DNA of 18,674 bases, taken from positions 1 through 18,674 of the forward strand of contig CAYSWB010000025.1 in assembly GCA_964434575.1 (NCBI GenBank), in the 5' to 3' direction. This document shows, piece by piece, positions 12,666 through 17,996 of the stretch. The translations under genes and the position numbers were made by a program. The stretch comes from DAORHV01 sp964434575 (lineage in GTDB: Bacteria; Patescibacteriota; Gracilibacteria; Peribacterales; Peribacteraceae). How positions within the stretch are numbered: position 1 is the first letter of the stretch; each line of letters opens with the position of its first letter. Under the pieces are notes generated by a model that was not told the origin of the DNA, made no database searches, and saw only the letters and a list, made by a program, of their open reading frames with translations.

Positions 12666-12941
12666 CTATTTCTGGGTGGCGCATGCGCCGTTGCAGGCGG
12701 CATTGCCGCACTTGCAACCGCTGCAGCACTTGCAGCACATCACCAGCTTGTAGACGCCGGCGAGACCCACCAGAAGGTAGACGACCGCTTCGACCTGCAT
12801 CCACTGTCCGAGCAACTTGTGGACGAGGTTCCAGTCTGCGCCGCCACCGGCAAGCCAACCGAGACCGACGAGGCCCCAGTTCAAGGCACCGACGACGACC
12901 AGCACCAGAGCGATGCAGCCGACAGGGTTCTTACTACACAT
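12666..12941 (-). CDS. DUF378 membrane protein with Cys-rich tail
   Basis: The 91-residue product matches the DUF378 (YuzA-like) family of two-helix membrane proteins. Its signature is NPVGCIALVLVVVGALNWGLVGL (5-27), then a second helix, VEAVVYLLVGLAGVYKLVM (50-68). The family role is unknown. The C-terminus is unusual: residues 69-87 carry eight cysteines, CCKCCSGCKCG then NAACNGAC, looking like a small metallothionein or metal-binding knot on the membrane protein, with C2 and C9 nearer the N-terminus. The frame stays open upstream to 13016, but family homology begins at MCSKNP and the upstream part is intergenic in composition. A promoter TTGCAT-16-TTTAAT lies 30 bases before the ATG. Confidence 0.85.
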   Translation of the reverse strand: MCSKNPVGCIALVLVVVGALNWGLVGLGWLAGGGADWNLVHKLLGQWMQVEAVVYLLVGLAGVYKLVMCCKCCSGCKCGNAACNGACATQK

Positions 12942-12971
12942 AGGGAAATGTGGGGAAATGAAACATCCGCT

Positions 12972-12999
12972 ATTAAATTCCGATGCATGAAAAATGCAA
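12972..12999 (-). promoter_or_regulatory. Promoter TTGCAT-16-TTTAAT of the DUF378 gene
   Basis: On the minus strand TTGCAT (12999-12994), 16 bases and TTTAAT (12977-12972) make a sigma-70-like promoter. It lies in an AT-rich patch and would give a leader of about 25 bases before the ATG at 12941. Confidence 0.5.
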
Positions 13000-13004
13000 G
13001 ATTT

Positions 13005-13020
13005 TCCCTTGTACAAGGGA
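13005..13020. repeat. Perfect 16 bp palindrome
   Basis: TCCCTTGTACAAGGGA reads the same on both strands. It lies just upstream of the DUF378 promoter (-35 ends at 12999), where a regulator could bind. Confidence 0.55.
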
Positions 13021-13028
13021 CTTCATTC

Positions 13029-13059
13029 GTGACGAAATGCTATTTCGTTCACATTTTTT
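13029..13059 (+). terminator. Terminator-shaped hairpin with no obvious gene upstream
   Basis: GTGACGAAAT (13029-13038) pairs with ATTTCGTTCAC (13042-13052) with one bulged base, followed by A and six T residues. On the + strand it looks like a terminator, yet no + strand gene precedes it since 12614. On the minus strand it could still slow polymerase after the lipoprotein gene, but lacks a T tract. Confidence 0.45.
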
Positions 13060-13073
13060 GAACAACGTCCGAA

Positions 13074-13511
13074 TTAGAACTTCACCGGGATTTCGATGAT
13101 GATGTCACGCTCGGGTTCACCCGACGGATTGTCGTTCTTGAGCTGGAGCGTGCCGGACGTCGCGGAGGTGGTGAAGGTGAGCGTGGCCTTGAACGGGACG
13201 AAATCCTCGGTCATCCATTCGCCCTGGGCCTGCGCGGGCACCTGGGCCAGCACCGTACCCTTGTCGTCGGTCAGCGTGACGGGGAAGGACGCCTCGAAGT
13301 AGAACGGTCCGCGTGCCTCGCCGGTCACCGTGTCACCGCTCTTGAGCGTGTCGCCGGGTTTCACGCTCACGTCGCGCAGGATCACCGCGGCGTCCGAGGA
13401 TGCGACGGAGGAACTCGAGGACGACGCGCCCTGTCCGTCGCCGGGAGTGGCGGGCATGCAGGCGGTAAACAGCAGGACGGCGAGCAGGGGAGCGGCGGAG
13501 CGCAGGCGCAT
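13074..13511 (-). CDS. Lipoprotein with Gmad2-type immunoglobulin-like domain
   Basis: The 145-residue product has a lipoprotein signal: MRLRS, a hydrophobic run, then the lipobox LFTAC with the lipidated Cys at 18. A Ser-rich linker (SSSSSSVASSD) follows. The rest, from about residue 45, matches the Gmad2 beta-sandwich domain: SVKPGDTLKSGDTVTGEARGPFYFEASFPVTLTDDKG, then AQGEWMTEDFVPFKATLTF, ending GTLQLKNDNPSGEPERDIIIEIPVKF. Gmad2 was named from spore-germination proteins but is common in envelope lipoproteins of non-sporeformers, with a presumed binding role. The frame runs upstream to 13697 over the next gene. The lipobox fixes the start at 13511. A weak -10, TAAGAT at 13532-13537, lies 20 bases before the ATG. 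Confidence 0.85.
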   Translation of the reverse strand: MRLRSAAPLLAVLLFTACMPATPGDGQGASSSSSSVASSDAAVILRDVSVKPGDTLKSGDTVTGEARGPFYFEASFPVTLTDDKGTVLAQVPAQAQGEWMTEDFVPFKATLTFTTSATSGTLQLKNDNPSGEPERDIIIEIPVKF

Positions 13512-13563
13512 GGAGAAGGGGGAAGGGCAGCATCTTACCATGTTTCTTGGTTCCGTGCCCGGG

Positions 13564-13947
13564 TTAGGCGTTCTCGAACCGGTCCCCGCGCACGATGCTC
13601 GAGCGGTGCCAGTTGTTGACGGCGTTGTCGATGCCGCCGCCCAGGAAGTTGCCCAGCAGGAACGCGGCCACCGAGGTCGGGAACCATTCCAGGACAAGCT
13701 TCAGGTATTTCTGCGATTCCACCCATTTCTCGGGGCGGTTGTACCACGAGCCGGCATCGGAGAAGAACGGCGCGTTCACCGCGTTCAGAAACCAGTCCAC
13801 CGACATGTAGTTAAACTCGGTGTAGATGAACCAGATGGCGGCTTGGTAGAGAATGATGCCGCCGCCCGCGAGATAGGCGAAGCCGTAACAGAGCATGGTG
13901 GCTTTGTCGGCGTGGCGGACCCAGAAGGGTTGGTTGTCTTTGCTCAT
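13564..13947 (-). CDS. Small membrane protein of unknown function (127 aa)
   Basis: I recognise no family. Two hydrophobic segments are seen, at about 19-42 (LCYGFAYLAGGGIILYQAAIWFIYT) and 84-105 (LVLEWFPTSVAAFLLGNFLGGG). Between them is a Trp/Tyr/Phe-rich section (WFLNAVNAPFFSDAGSWYNRPEKW), probably extracytoplasmic. The end is basic and polar (DNAVNNWHRSSIVRGDRFENA). A Gly-rich turn closes each helix. The frame is open upstream into tRNA-Ile, so the start must be internal. ATG 13947 lies seven bases after TACGAT and is preferred over ATG 13956, which overlaps that box. It ends 52 bases before the lipoprotein start on the same strand. Confidence 0.65.
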   Translation of the reverse strand: MSKDNQPFWVRHADKATMLCYGFAYLAGGGIILYQAAIWFIYTEFNYMSVDWFLNAVNAPFFSDAGSWYNRPEKWVESQKYLKLVLEWFPTSVAAFLLGNFLGGGIDNAVNNWHRSSIVRGDRFENA

Positions 13948-13954
13948 GCGGAAC

Positions 13955-13960
13955 ATCGTA
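13955..13960 (-). promoter_or_regulatory. Putative -10 (TACGAT, TGG-extended) of the 127-aa gene
   Basis: TACGAT on the minus strand is preceded by TGG, fitting an extended -10, and ends seven bases before ATG 13947. It supports a leaderless start. Confidence 0.45.
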
Positions 13961-14030
13961 CCACGCAGAAGATCCGTGAGGTGGGAAAGTCGGTGCGTGT
14001 GATGGTGGTGCGCGACGCCAGCTGAGCTCG

Positions 14031-14121
14031 CTGTGTCTTGTAAAGACTTGCGAAGACAGGCTCCGCCCGTCTGGAGCGACACAACTTCGGGGTGAGTCCG
14101 TGAGAGGGGCGTAGCCCCTTT
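14031..14121. other. Structured intergenic stretch beside tRNA-Ile
   Basis: The 177 bases between the 127-aa gene and tRNA-Ile hold no credible ORF. They contain several hairpins: TGTGTC/GACACA around 14033-14082 as an outer pair, GACAGGC-TCC-GCCCGTC inside it, and AGGGGC-GTA-GCCCCT followed by TTT near 14105-14121, which is terminator-like on the + strand. No known RNA family is recognised. Confidence 0.4.
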
Positions 14122-14133
14122 TGCGAGATGTAG

Positions 14134-14210
14134 TGGTGGGCGACGGCAGACTTGAACTGCCGACCTCGACATTATCAGTGTCGCGCTCTAACCAGCTGAG
14201 CTAGTCGCCC
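14134..14210 (-). tRNA. tRNA-Ile (anticodon GAT)
   Basis: All parts are visible on the minus strand: acceptor GGGCGAC (14210-14204) pairing with GTCGCCC, and D arm GCTC-AGCTGGTTA-GAGC. The anticodon stem CGACA/TGTCG has loop CTGATAA, anticodon GAT at 14176-14174. The T arm is GGCAG-TTCAAGT-CTGCC, with discriminator A and encoded CCA at 14136-14134. It lies downstream of prs with its own promoter. Confidence 0.97.
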
Positions 14211-14238
14211 ATACGAAACAAGGATCTGTAGCCAACAG

Positions 14239-14267
14239 AGGGTACGAAAGAGTGGGGGATTGGTCAA
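14239..14267 (-). promoter_or_regulatory. Promoter TTGACC-17-TACCCT of tRNA-Ile
   Basis: TTGACC (14267-14262) and TACCCT (14244-14239) have the ideal 17-base spacer. Transcription would begin about 20 bases before the tRNA 5' end. TACCCT also serves as the apparent -10 of the gene at 16885. Confidence 0.65.
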
Positions 14268-14282
14268 CTGGAACCCCTGTAC

Positions 14283-15206
14283 CTAGCTGTACATCTTGGT
14301 CACGCTCTGTCCGCTGACCACGCTGCGGATGACCTCGGCCAGCAAGGGGGCGATGGGTAGAACGGTCAGTCCCTTGAAGTCCTTTCCGGAGAGCGGGAGC
14401 GTATCCGTCACGACCAACTCCGTGAAGCCCGCCTTGGTCAGGTTCTCCACCGCCTTGCCCGAGAACACCGGGTGCGTGACGGCGGCGAAGACATCCTTGT
14501 TGGCCTTGCGCTTCAGCAGCGCCTCGCGGGCCGGGGCCAGCGTGCTGCCGGTATCGATCATGTCGTCGAAGATGATGCAGGTGCGGCCCTCGATGTCTCC
14601 GGCCACCTCCAGGATCTGCGCCTTGTGGTGCGCTTCGCGGTGCTTGTGCATCACCGCCAGTTCGGCGCCCACCATGTCGGCGAACTTCTTGGCGCGCTTG
14701 GCGCCGCCGGCGTCCGGGGCGACCACCGTCAGGTCCTTGAGCTTCTTTTCATTGAAGTACTTGGCCAGCACCATGCGGGCGTCCAGCGCGTCCACCGGGA
14801 TGGAGAAGAAGCCCTGGATCTGGTCCGAGTGCATGTCCACCGTGATCACGTGGTCTGCGCCGGCCGTTTCCAGCAGGCTGGCCACCAGCTTGGCCGAGAT
14901 CGGCTCGCGCGGAAGGGCCACGCGGTCCTGGCGCGCATACGGGAAGTGCGGGAGAACGACGTGGACGGTCTTGGCGAAGCTGAGCTTGGCGGCCTGGATC
15001 ATCAGGAACAGCTCCATCAGGTCCTCATTGGGGTTGGAGCCGGTCTGCAGCAGGAACACCTCCTTGCCGCGGATGGACTCCTCGTAGCGCACGTAGCGCT
15101 CTCCGCAGCTGAAATGCTTCAGGGTCACCTTTCCCAGCGAGGTCTTCAGCTCCTTGGCGAGAGCGGTGGCCAGGGCCGGGTGGGATGATCCTGCGAAGAG
15201 ATGCAT
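14283..15206 (-). CDS. prs: Ribose-phosphate pyrophosphokinase (PRPP synthetase)
   Basis: The enzyme makes PRPP from ribose 5-phosphate and ATP for nucleotide, His and Trp synthesis. The 307-residue protein is close to the normal length of about 315. SCGERYVRYEESIRGKEVFLLQ (33-54) is the family start region. The ATP-binding PHFPYARQDR is at 86-95, the metal and ATP flap TVDMHSDQIQGFF at 122-134, and DAGGAKRAKKFA at 165-176. The PRPP-binding loop IIFDDMIDTGST is at 211-222. In class I enzymes SGExxV is usual in the first region; here it is SCGERYV. The start at 15206 gives MHLFAGSSHPALA and lies ten bases after TATACT. It diverges from the PRC-barrel gene with only 20 bases between start codons. 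Confidence 0.96.
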   Translation of the reverse strand: MHLFAGSSHPALATALAKELKTSLGKVTLKHFSCGERYVRYEESIRGKEVFLLQTGSNPNEDLMELFLMIQAAKLSFAKTVHVVLPHFPYARQDRVALPREPISAKLVASLLETAGADHVITVDMHSDQIQGFFSIPVDALDARMVLAKYFNEKKLKDLTVVAPDAGGAKRAKKFADMVGAELAVMHKHREAHHKAQILEVAGDIEGRTCIIFDDMIDTGSTLAPAREALLKRKANKDVFAAVTHPVFSGKAVENLTKAGFTELVVTDTLPLSGKDFKGLTVLPIAPLLAEVIRSVVSGQSVTKMYS

Positions 15207-15209
15207 GTC

Positions 15210-15226
15210 GAGCTATAGTATAGCTC
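15210..15226. promoter_or_regulatory. Palindromic bidirectional promoter between prs and the PRC gene
   Basis: GAGCTATAGTATAGCTC is a palindrome around one central base (15218). Read on the + strand it offers TATAGT (15214-15219), seven bases before ATG 15227. On the minus strand it offers TATACT (15222-15217), ten bases before ATG 15206. The two -10 elements share three base pairs, so both genes cannot be started at once. Confidence 0.65.
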
Positions 15227-15796
15227 ATGCACGTGCGGTTTTCCATCGTCCGCGGCACTCCGGTGGTAGACGAGCAAACCCAGCAGACGCTCGGCACCAT
15301 CGCGGGGATCCTGCCCCATCCGGATACCGGCGACGTGCTGGGATTCTTCGTGTCGGGCATGGGCATGCTGCATGGGCAGCAGTTGTTCCTGGCTTCCGCC
15401 GACATCCTGTCGTGGGGCACGAAGGTGCACGTGAAGAGCGAGGACCGCCTGGCGCCGCCGCAGGACCTCATCCGCATCGCTAAGCTCCTGGAAGATCCGC
15501 GCCCCATCCTGGGCCAGAAGATCGTCACGCAGAAGGCCAAGCGCACGCTGGGCACGTGCTGCGACATGCAGTTCGACACCCGCCACTTCCAGATCGAATG
15601 GATGTTCCCGAAGAAGTTCTTCATGGAGGGCCGTCCGGTGCCCGCCTCCGACATCATCGAGGTCACGCGCAAGGCCGTCATCGTCAAAGAGCCGCTCAAG
15701 CCCCGCCGCGCCCTGGCCGACGAGATCGCCGAGGCACCGGCGGCCATCTTGAACGAAGTGGTGCCCGTCGCGCCCAGCACGCGCTCGGCCCGCTAG
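15227..15796 (+). CDS. PRC-barrel-like domain protein
   Basis: The 189-residue soluble protein appears to contain two PRC-barrel-like halves. The first (1-70) has RGTPVVDEQTQQTLGTIAGILPHPDTGDVLGFFV and ends in ILSWGTKVHVK. The second (about 93-155) has PILGQKIVTQKAKRTLGTCCDMQFDTRHFQIEWMFP and DIIEVTRKAVIV. The alternation of a turn (T-G-x-x-L-G) and short strands is that of PRC barrels, found in ribosome maturation factor RimM, in photosynthetic reaction centre subunit H and in small proteins of unknown function. The tail (160-189) is Ala/Pro-rich. The partner is unknown. The ATG at 15227 touches the palindromic promoter. A strong terminator follows its stop. No link to prs function is evident beyond shared promoter DNA. 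Confidence 0.72.
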   Translation: MHVRFSIVRGTPVVDEQTQQTLGTIAGILPHPDTGDVLGFFVSGMGMLHGQQLFLASADILSWGTKVHVKSEDRLAPPQDLIRIAKLLEDPRPILGQKIVTQKAKRTLGTCCDMQFDTRHFQIEWMFPKKFFMEGRPVPASDIIEVTRKAVIVKEPLKPRRALADEIAEAPAAILNEVVPVAPSTRSAR

Positions 15797-15813
15797 GTTG
15801 CTTCCCGGATATG

Positions 15814-15840
15814 AAAACGCCCTCCGGAGAGGGCGTTTTT
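15814..15840. terminator. Strong bidirectional terminator
   Basis: An 11 bp perfect stem (15814-15824 with 15829-15839, AAAACGCCCTC/GAGGGCGTTTT) has a four-base loop and T tracts on both strands. It lies between the convergent PRC-barrel and pilin-like genes. Confidence 0.92.
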
Positions 15841-15862
15841 CGAATCGATCTTGGGGGCCCGC

Positions 15863-16216
15863 TTATGCGAACAGGCCGTTGACGAACACCACGATCACGC
15901 GGGCGAGAAGCACCACGATGATACCGATGATGACGTAGATGATGGTCTTCTTGGCCTTGTCCTTCTCACCTTCGTCACCACCCGAGATGATCAGGCGGAT
16001 ACCGGCGATGACCACGAACACGACACCGACGATGGTGATGAAGTCGAGCACCTTCACGAGCAGGTCCACGATGGTCTGCTTGATGTCGGCCTGGCCCGAC
16101 AGTCCCGGAACTCCCGGAGGCGCGGGCAAAGCGGCGAGTGCGCGCTGCATGAACAGCTGCGAAGCGACCACTGCGGCGGATGCCGTCGCGGCGACCTTGG
16201 AGAGAACGTTCTTCAT
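15863..16216 (-). CDS. Pilin-like two-helix protein (T4SS-pilin/VirB2-like)
   Basis: The product, 117 residues from ATG 16216, has a signal-peptide-like N-terminus (MKNVLSKVAATASAAVV...QRALA, cleavage likely near 29). A short Pro/Gly linker and a polar DIKQTIVDLL segment follow, then two membrane helices at about 56-77 (VLDFITIVGVVFVVIAGIRLIIS) and 91-114 (TIIYVIIGIIVVLLARVIVVFV). A charged loop (GGDEGEKDKAKK) separates the helices. This layout is that of VirB2/TrbC-like pilins and of the related pilin family common in Patescibacteria. ATG 16246 is an alternative start with GGAGA upstream and would add MSENFPTPQP. A possible promoter TTGCTT-17-AATAAT overlaps that codon and favours 16216. No VirB4/VirB6 gene is in view, so assembly partners must lie elsewhere. 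Confidence 0.75.
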   Translation of the reverse strand: MKNVLSKVAATASAAVVASQLFMQRALAALPAPPGVPGLSGQADIKQTIVDLLVKVLDFITIVGVVFVVIAGIRLIISGGDEGEKDKAKKTIIYVIIGIIVVLLARVIVVFVNGLFA

Positions 16217-16244
16217 TGGTTGGGGAGTAGGGAAATTTTCACTC

Positions 16245-16273
16245 ATTATTCTCTCCGGGGTGCGCCTAAGCAA
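16245..16273 (-). promoter_or_regulatory. Possible promoter TTGCTT-17-AATAAT of the pilin gene
   Basis: TTGCTT (16273-16268) and AATAAT (16250-16245) are 17 bases apart on the minus strand. Transcription would start near 16238, leaving about 22 bases before ATG 16216. A 7 bp inverted repeat, AAGTGCA/TGCACTT (16272-16278 and 16295-16301), overlaps its upstream edge. Confidence 0.4.
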
Positions 16274-16333
16274 GTGCATTTGCAAGCCATATTGTGCACT
16301 TCCGCATGTTATTGTCCGATGCTATTTAGCGCC

Positions 16334-16885
16334 TCAATCCTGGTGCGCGAAACCGGCCGCGATGATCAGGAACGCAGGCAGCGTGAACCAAATGTCCTGG
16401 TTCAGGATCATCAGTTGCATGAGCGCGCTGCCTTGAAGGATGGGCTGGGCCGCGGCGCTGGTCAGTCCGGCGTCGATGATGCCGTTGGTGGTGGCGTAGG
16501 TCAGGATGGTCGACACGATGAGACCCGCGGTGGCGAACCCGAACAGCGCCGTGAAGACCACGTTCAAGGTGGTGCCCGTCTCGCGCGTGTACGTCACGTC
16601 GATGCCGCTCCTGATCGCGAACAGGATGATGAACAGCGCGAACAGGAAGATCTTCACGACCGAGAGCACGGTGAAGTTGAACGCCACGCCCATCACCTGC
16701 ATGAGCGCGGTGGATTCGCCGGTCAGGCGCACGATCACGTTGCCGATGCCCTGCGTGGCGATGATGGAGATATAGGTGGCGATGATGACCTTCATCGCCT
16801 GGTTCTTTCCGATGATGAAGCTGTACGACGTGATGATCGCGAAGAACACGACGACGAACAGATCCCAGCTCAGGGTGAGCGACAT
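16334..16885 (-). CDS. Five-helix integral membrane protein of unknown function
   Basis: The 183-residue product has about five membrane helices, at 6-25, 31-52, 66-92, 108-131 and 166-181. The section SYSFIIGKNQAMKVIIATYISIIATQGIGNVI between helices 1 and 2 is distinctive. SGIDVTYTRETGTT after helix 3 is the main polar loop. The topology loosely recalls CvpA-like proteins, but I cannot assign it. It lies directly upstream of the pilin-like gene on the same strand (117 bases to the pilin start), so a joint envelope role is possible. The frame remains open upstream through truB to 17815, but the start at 16885 is marked by TACCCT seven bases before it and begins the hydrophobic protein. It is GC-rich like its neighbours. 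Confidence 0.75.
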   Translation of the reverse strand: MSLTLSWDLFVVVFFAIITSYSFIIGKNQAMKVIIATYISIIATQGIGNVIVRLTGESTALMQVMGVAFNFTVLSVVKIFLFALFIILFAIRSGIDVTYTRETGTTLNVVFTALFGFATAGLIVSTILTYATTNGIIDAGLTSAAAQPILQGSALMQLMILNQDIWFTLPAFLIIAAGFAHQD

Positions 16886-16892
16886 GGAAGAA

Positions 16893-16898
16893 AGGGTA
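16893..16898 (-). promoter_or_regulatory. Putative -10 (TACCCT) of the five-helix protein gene
   Basis: TACCCT on the minus strand, preceded by TG, ends seven bases before ATG 16885. The same hexamer follows the clear -35 of the tRNA-Ile promoter, which supports it as a working -10 here. Confidence 0.45.
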
Positions 16899-16940
16899 CA
16901 GCGGAGAGGGCGGCTGTAAAAGGTGAGTCTGAGAGGAGCG

Positions 16941-17018
16941 AGGGGAAACAAGGGAGACAGGGGAGTCAGGAGATTCGTCATTTCTCCTGTTTCCTCTGAC
17001 TCTCCTGATTCCCCTGCA
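16941..17018. repeat. Inverted repeat made of 18 bp purine/pyrimidine sub-repeats
   Basis: CAGGGGAGTCAGGAGA (16958-16973) is matched in reverse by 17001-17016 with one G-T mismatch. Within the 3' arm, 16983-16998 and 17001-17016 are direct copies (14 of 16 identical, period 18). The 5' arm also has two looser 18 bp copies (16941-16958, 16959-16976). It fills the gap between two divergent genes, with no T tract. It resembles 5921-5998. Confidence 0.6.
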
Positions 17019-17068
17019 TCCGCGTCGGCTTCGTAACAACTTGCCGCTTGCCCCGTTTCAACTTCCGG

Positions 17069-17074
17069 TACACT
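17069..17074 (+). promoter_or_regulatory. Putative -10 (TACACT) of truB
   Basis: TACACT ends nine bases before ATG 17084. The same hexamer precedes the EamA gene. No good -35 is seen. Confidence 0.45.
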
Positions 17075-17083
17075 CGCCCCACG

Positions 17084-17953
17084 ATGCGTCACGGTTTCCT
17101 CCTCGTCGACAAACCGCGCGGTCCCAGCAGCCACGCTGCCGTGGCCACGGTGCGCCGTGCGTTGAGCGAGCGCGGCATCGGGCATTTGGGCACGCTCGAT
17201 CCGCTGGCCAGCGGCCTGCTCGTATTCGGCGTGGGCGCGAAAGCGCTGAAGGTCATCGAGCTGTTCAAAGACCTGGGTAAGGAGTACCTGGCCGACGTGA
17301 AGCTGGGCGCGACCAGCACCACCTACGACGCCGAGGGTGCCATCACCGAAACGAAACTGAAGGCCGGCTGGAAGATTCCGGACGACAGCTCGCGCATCCA
17401 GACGCTTCTCAACGACCGCTTCACCGGCAGGGTCAGCCAGGTGCCGCCCCAGCATTCGGCCATCAGCATCGGCGGACAGCGCGCGTACAAGCTGGCGCAG
17501 CGCGGGGAAACCGTGGAGATGCCGGTGCGCCAGGTGGAGATCGAATCGTGCGTCGTGACCAAGTACGCCTATCCGGACCTGCAGTTGAACGTGCGTTGCG
17601 GCGCGGGCACGTACATCCGTTCGCTGGCGCATGACTTGGGGCAGTCCATGAGTTGCGGCGGGTACCTGGCGGCGCTGCGCCGGACGAAGGTGGGGGAGTG
17701 GGATGTGAAGGATGCCGTCGCTCCCGACCAGGCCAAGTGGACCGATGTGCTGCCGCTGAAGGACGTGCTGAAAGGGTTCCCGTCGCTGCGACTGTCGGCC
17801 GCGGAGTGGGAACACGTGAAGAACGGACGCGCCATTCCGGGCACGGTTCCGGCCGAGCCGTACATCGCGTGGTTCGAGGATTTGCCGGTGGCGATCATGG
17901 AGCGCAATCCCAAGGCCGAGGCCACCATCAAGCCAAGAAAGGTGCTTGCCTGA
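17084..17953 (+). CDS. truB: tRNA pseudouridine(55) synthase TruB
   Basis: TruB turns U55 of the T loop of tRNAs into pseudouridine. The 289-residue length is typical. The family start GFLLVDKPRGPSSHAAV lies at 4-20. The catalytic Asp is D39 in GHLGTLDPLASGLL. EYLADVKLGATSTTYDAEG matches the conserved KxYxxxxxLGxxTxTxDxxG. VPPQHSAISIGGQRAYKLARxG-type sequence follows near 123-142, and GAGTYIRSLAHDLG near 177-190 completes the active site. The C-terminal part is PUA-like. The frame is open 12 codons earlier, but homology begins at ATG 17084. The usual neighbours rbfA and infB are absent. The next gene starts 43 bases later with its own promoter. Confidence 0.96.
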   Translation: MRHGFLLVDKPRGPSSHAAVATVRRALSERGIGHLGTLDPLASGLLVFGVGAKALKVIELFKDLGKEYLADVKLGATSTTYDAEGAITETKLKAGWKIPDDSSRIQTLLNDRFTGRVSQVPPQHSAISIGGQRAYKLAQRGETVEMPVRQVEIESCVVTKYAYPDLQLNVRCGAGTYIRSLAHDLGQSMSCGGYLAALRRTKVGEWDVKDAVAPDQAKWTDVLPLKDVLKGFPSLRLSAAEWEHVKNGRAIPGTVPAEPYIAWFEDLPVAIMERNPKAEATIKPRKVLA

Positions 17954-17962
17954 TCCGGAAAG

Positions 17963-17990
17963 TTGACAACGCGACGATCAGGCGCACACT
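17963..17990 (+). promoter_or_regulatory. Promoter TTGACA-16-CACACT of the last gene
   Basis: A perfect -35 TTGACA (17963-17968), 16 bases and CACACT (17985-17990) precede ATG 17997 by six bases. This is the best-supported example of a leaderless promoter in the window. Confidence 0.65.
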
Positions 17991-17996
17991 GTGCGT

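Noticed and set aside
16244..16260. GGAGAGAATAATG as a Shine-Dalgarno site fixing the pilin start at 16246
   Set aside because: It is possible, but a -10-like AATAAT overlaps this ATG and the signal peptide fits better from 16216. Other genes here do not use Shine-Dalgarno sites. It is kept as an alternative start.
16886..17815. Open minus-strand frame continuing upstream of the five-helix protein across truB
   Set aside because: It is antisense to a clear truB and low in hydrophobic order. The promoter and membrane protein begin at 16885.
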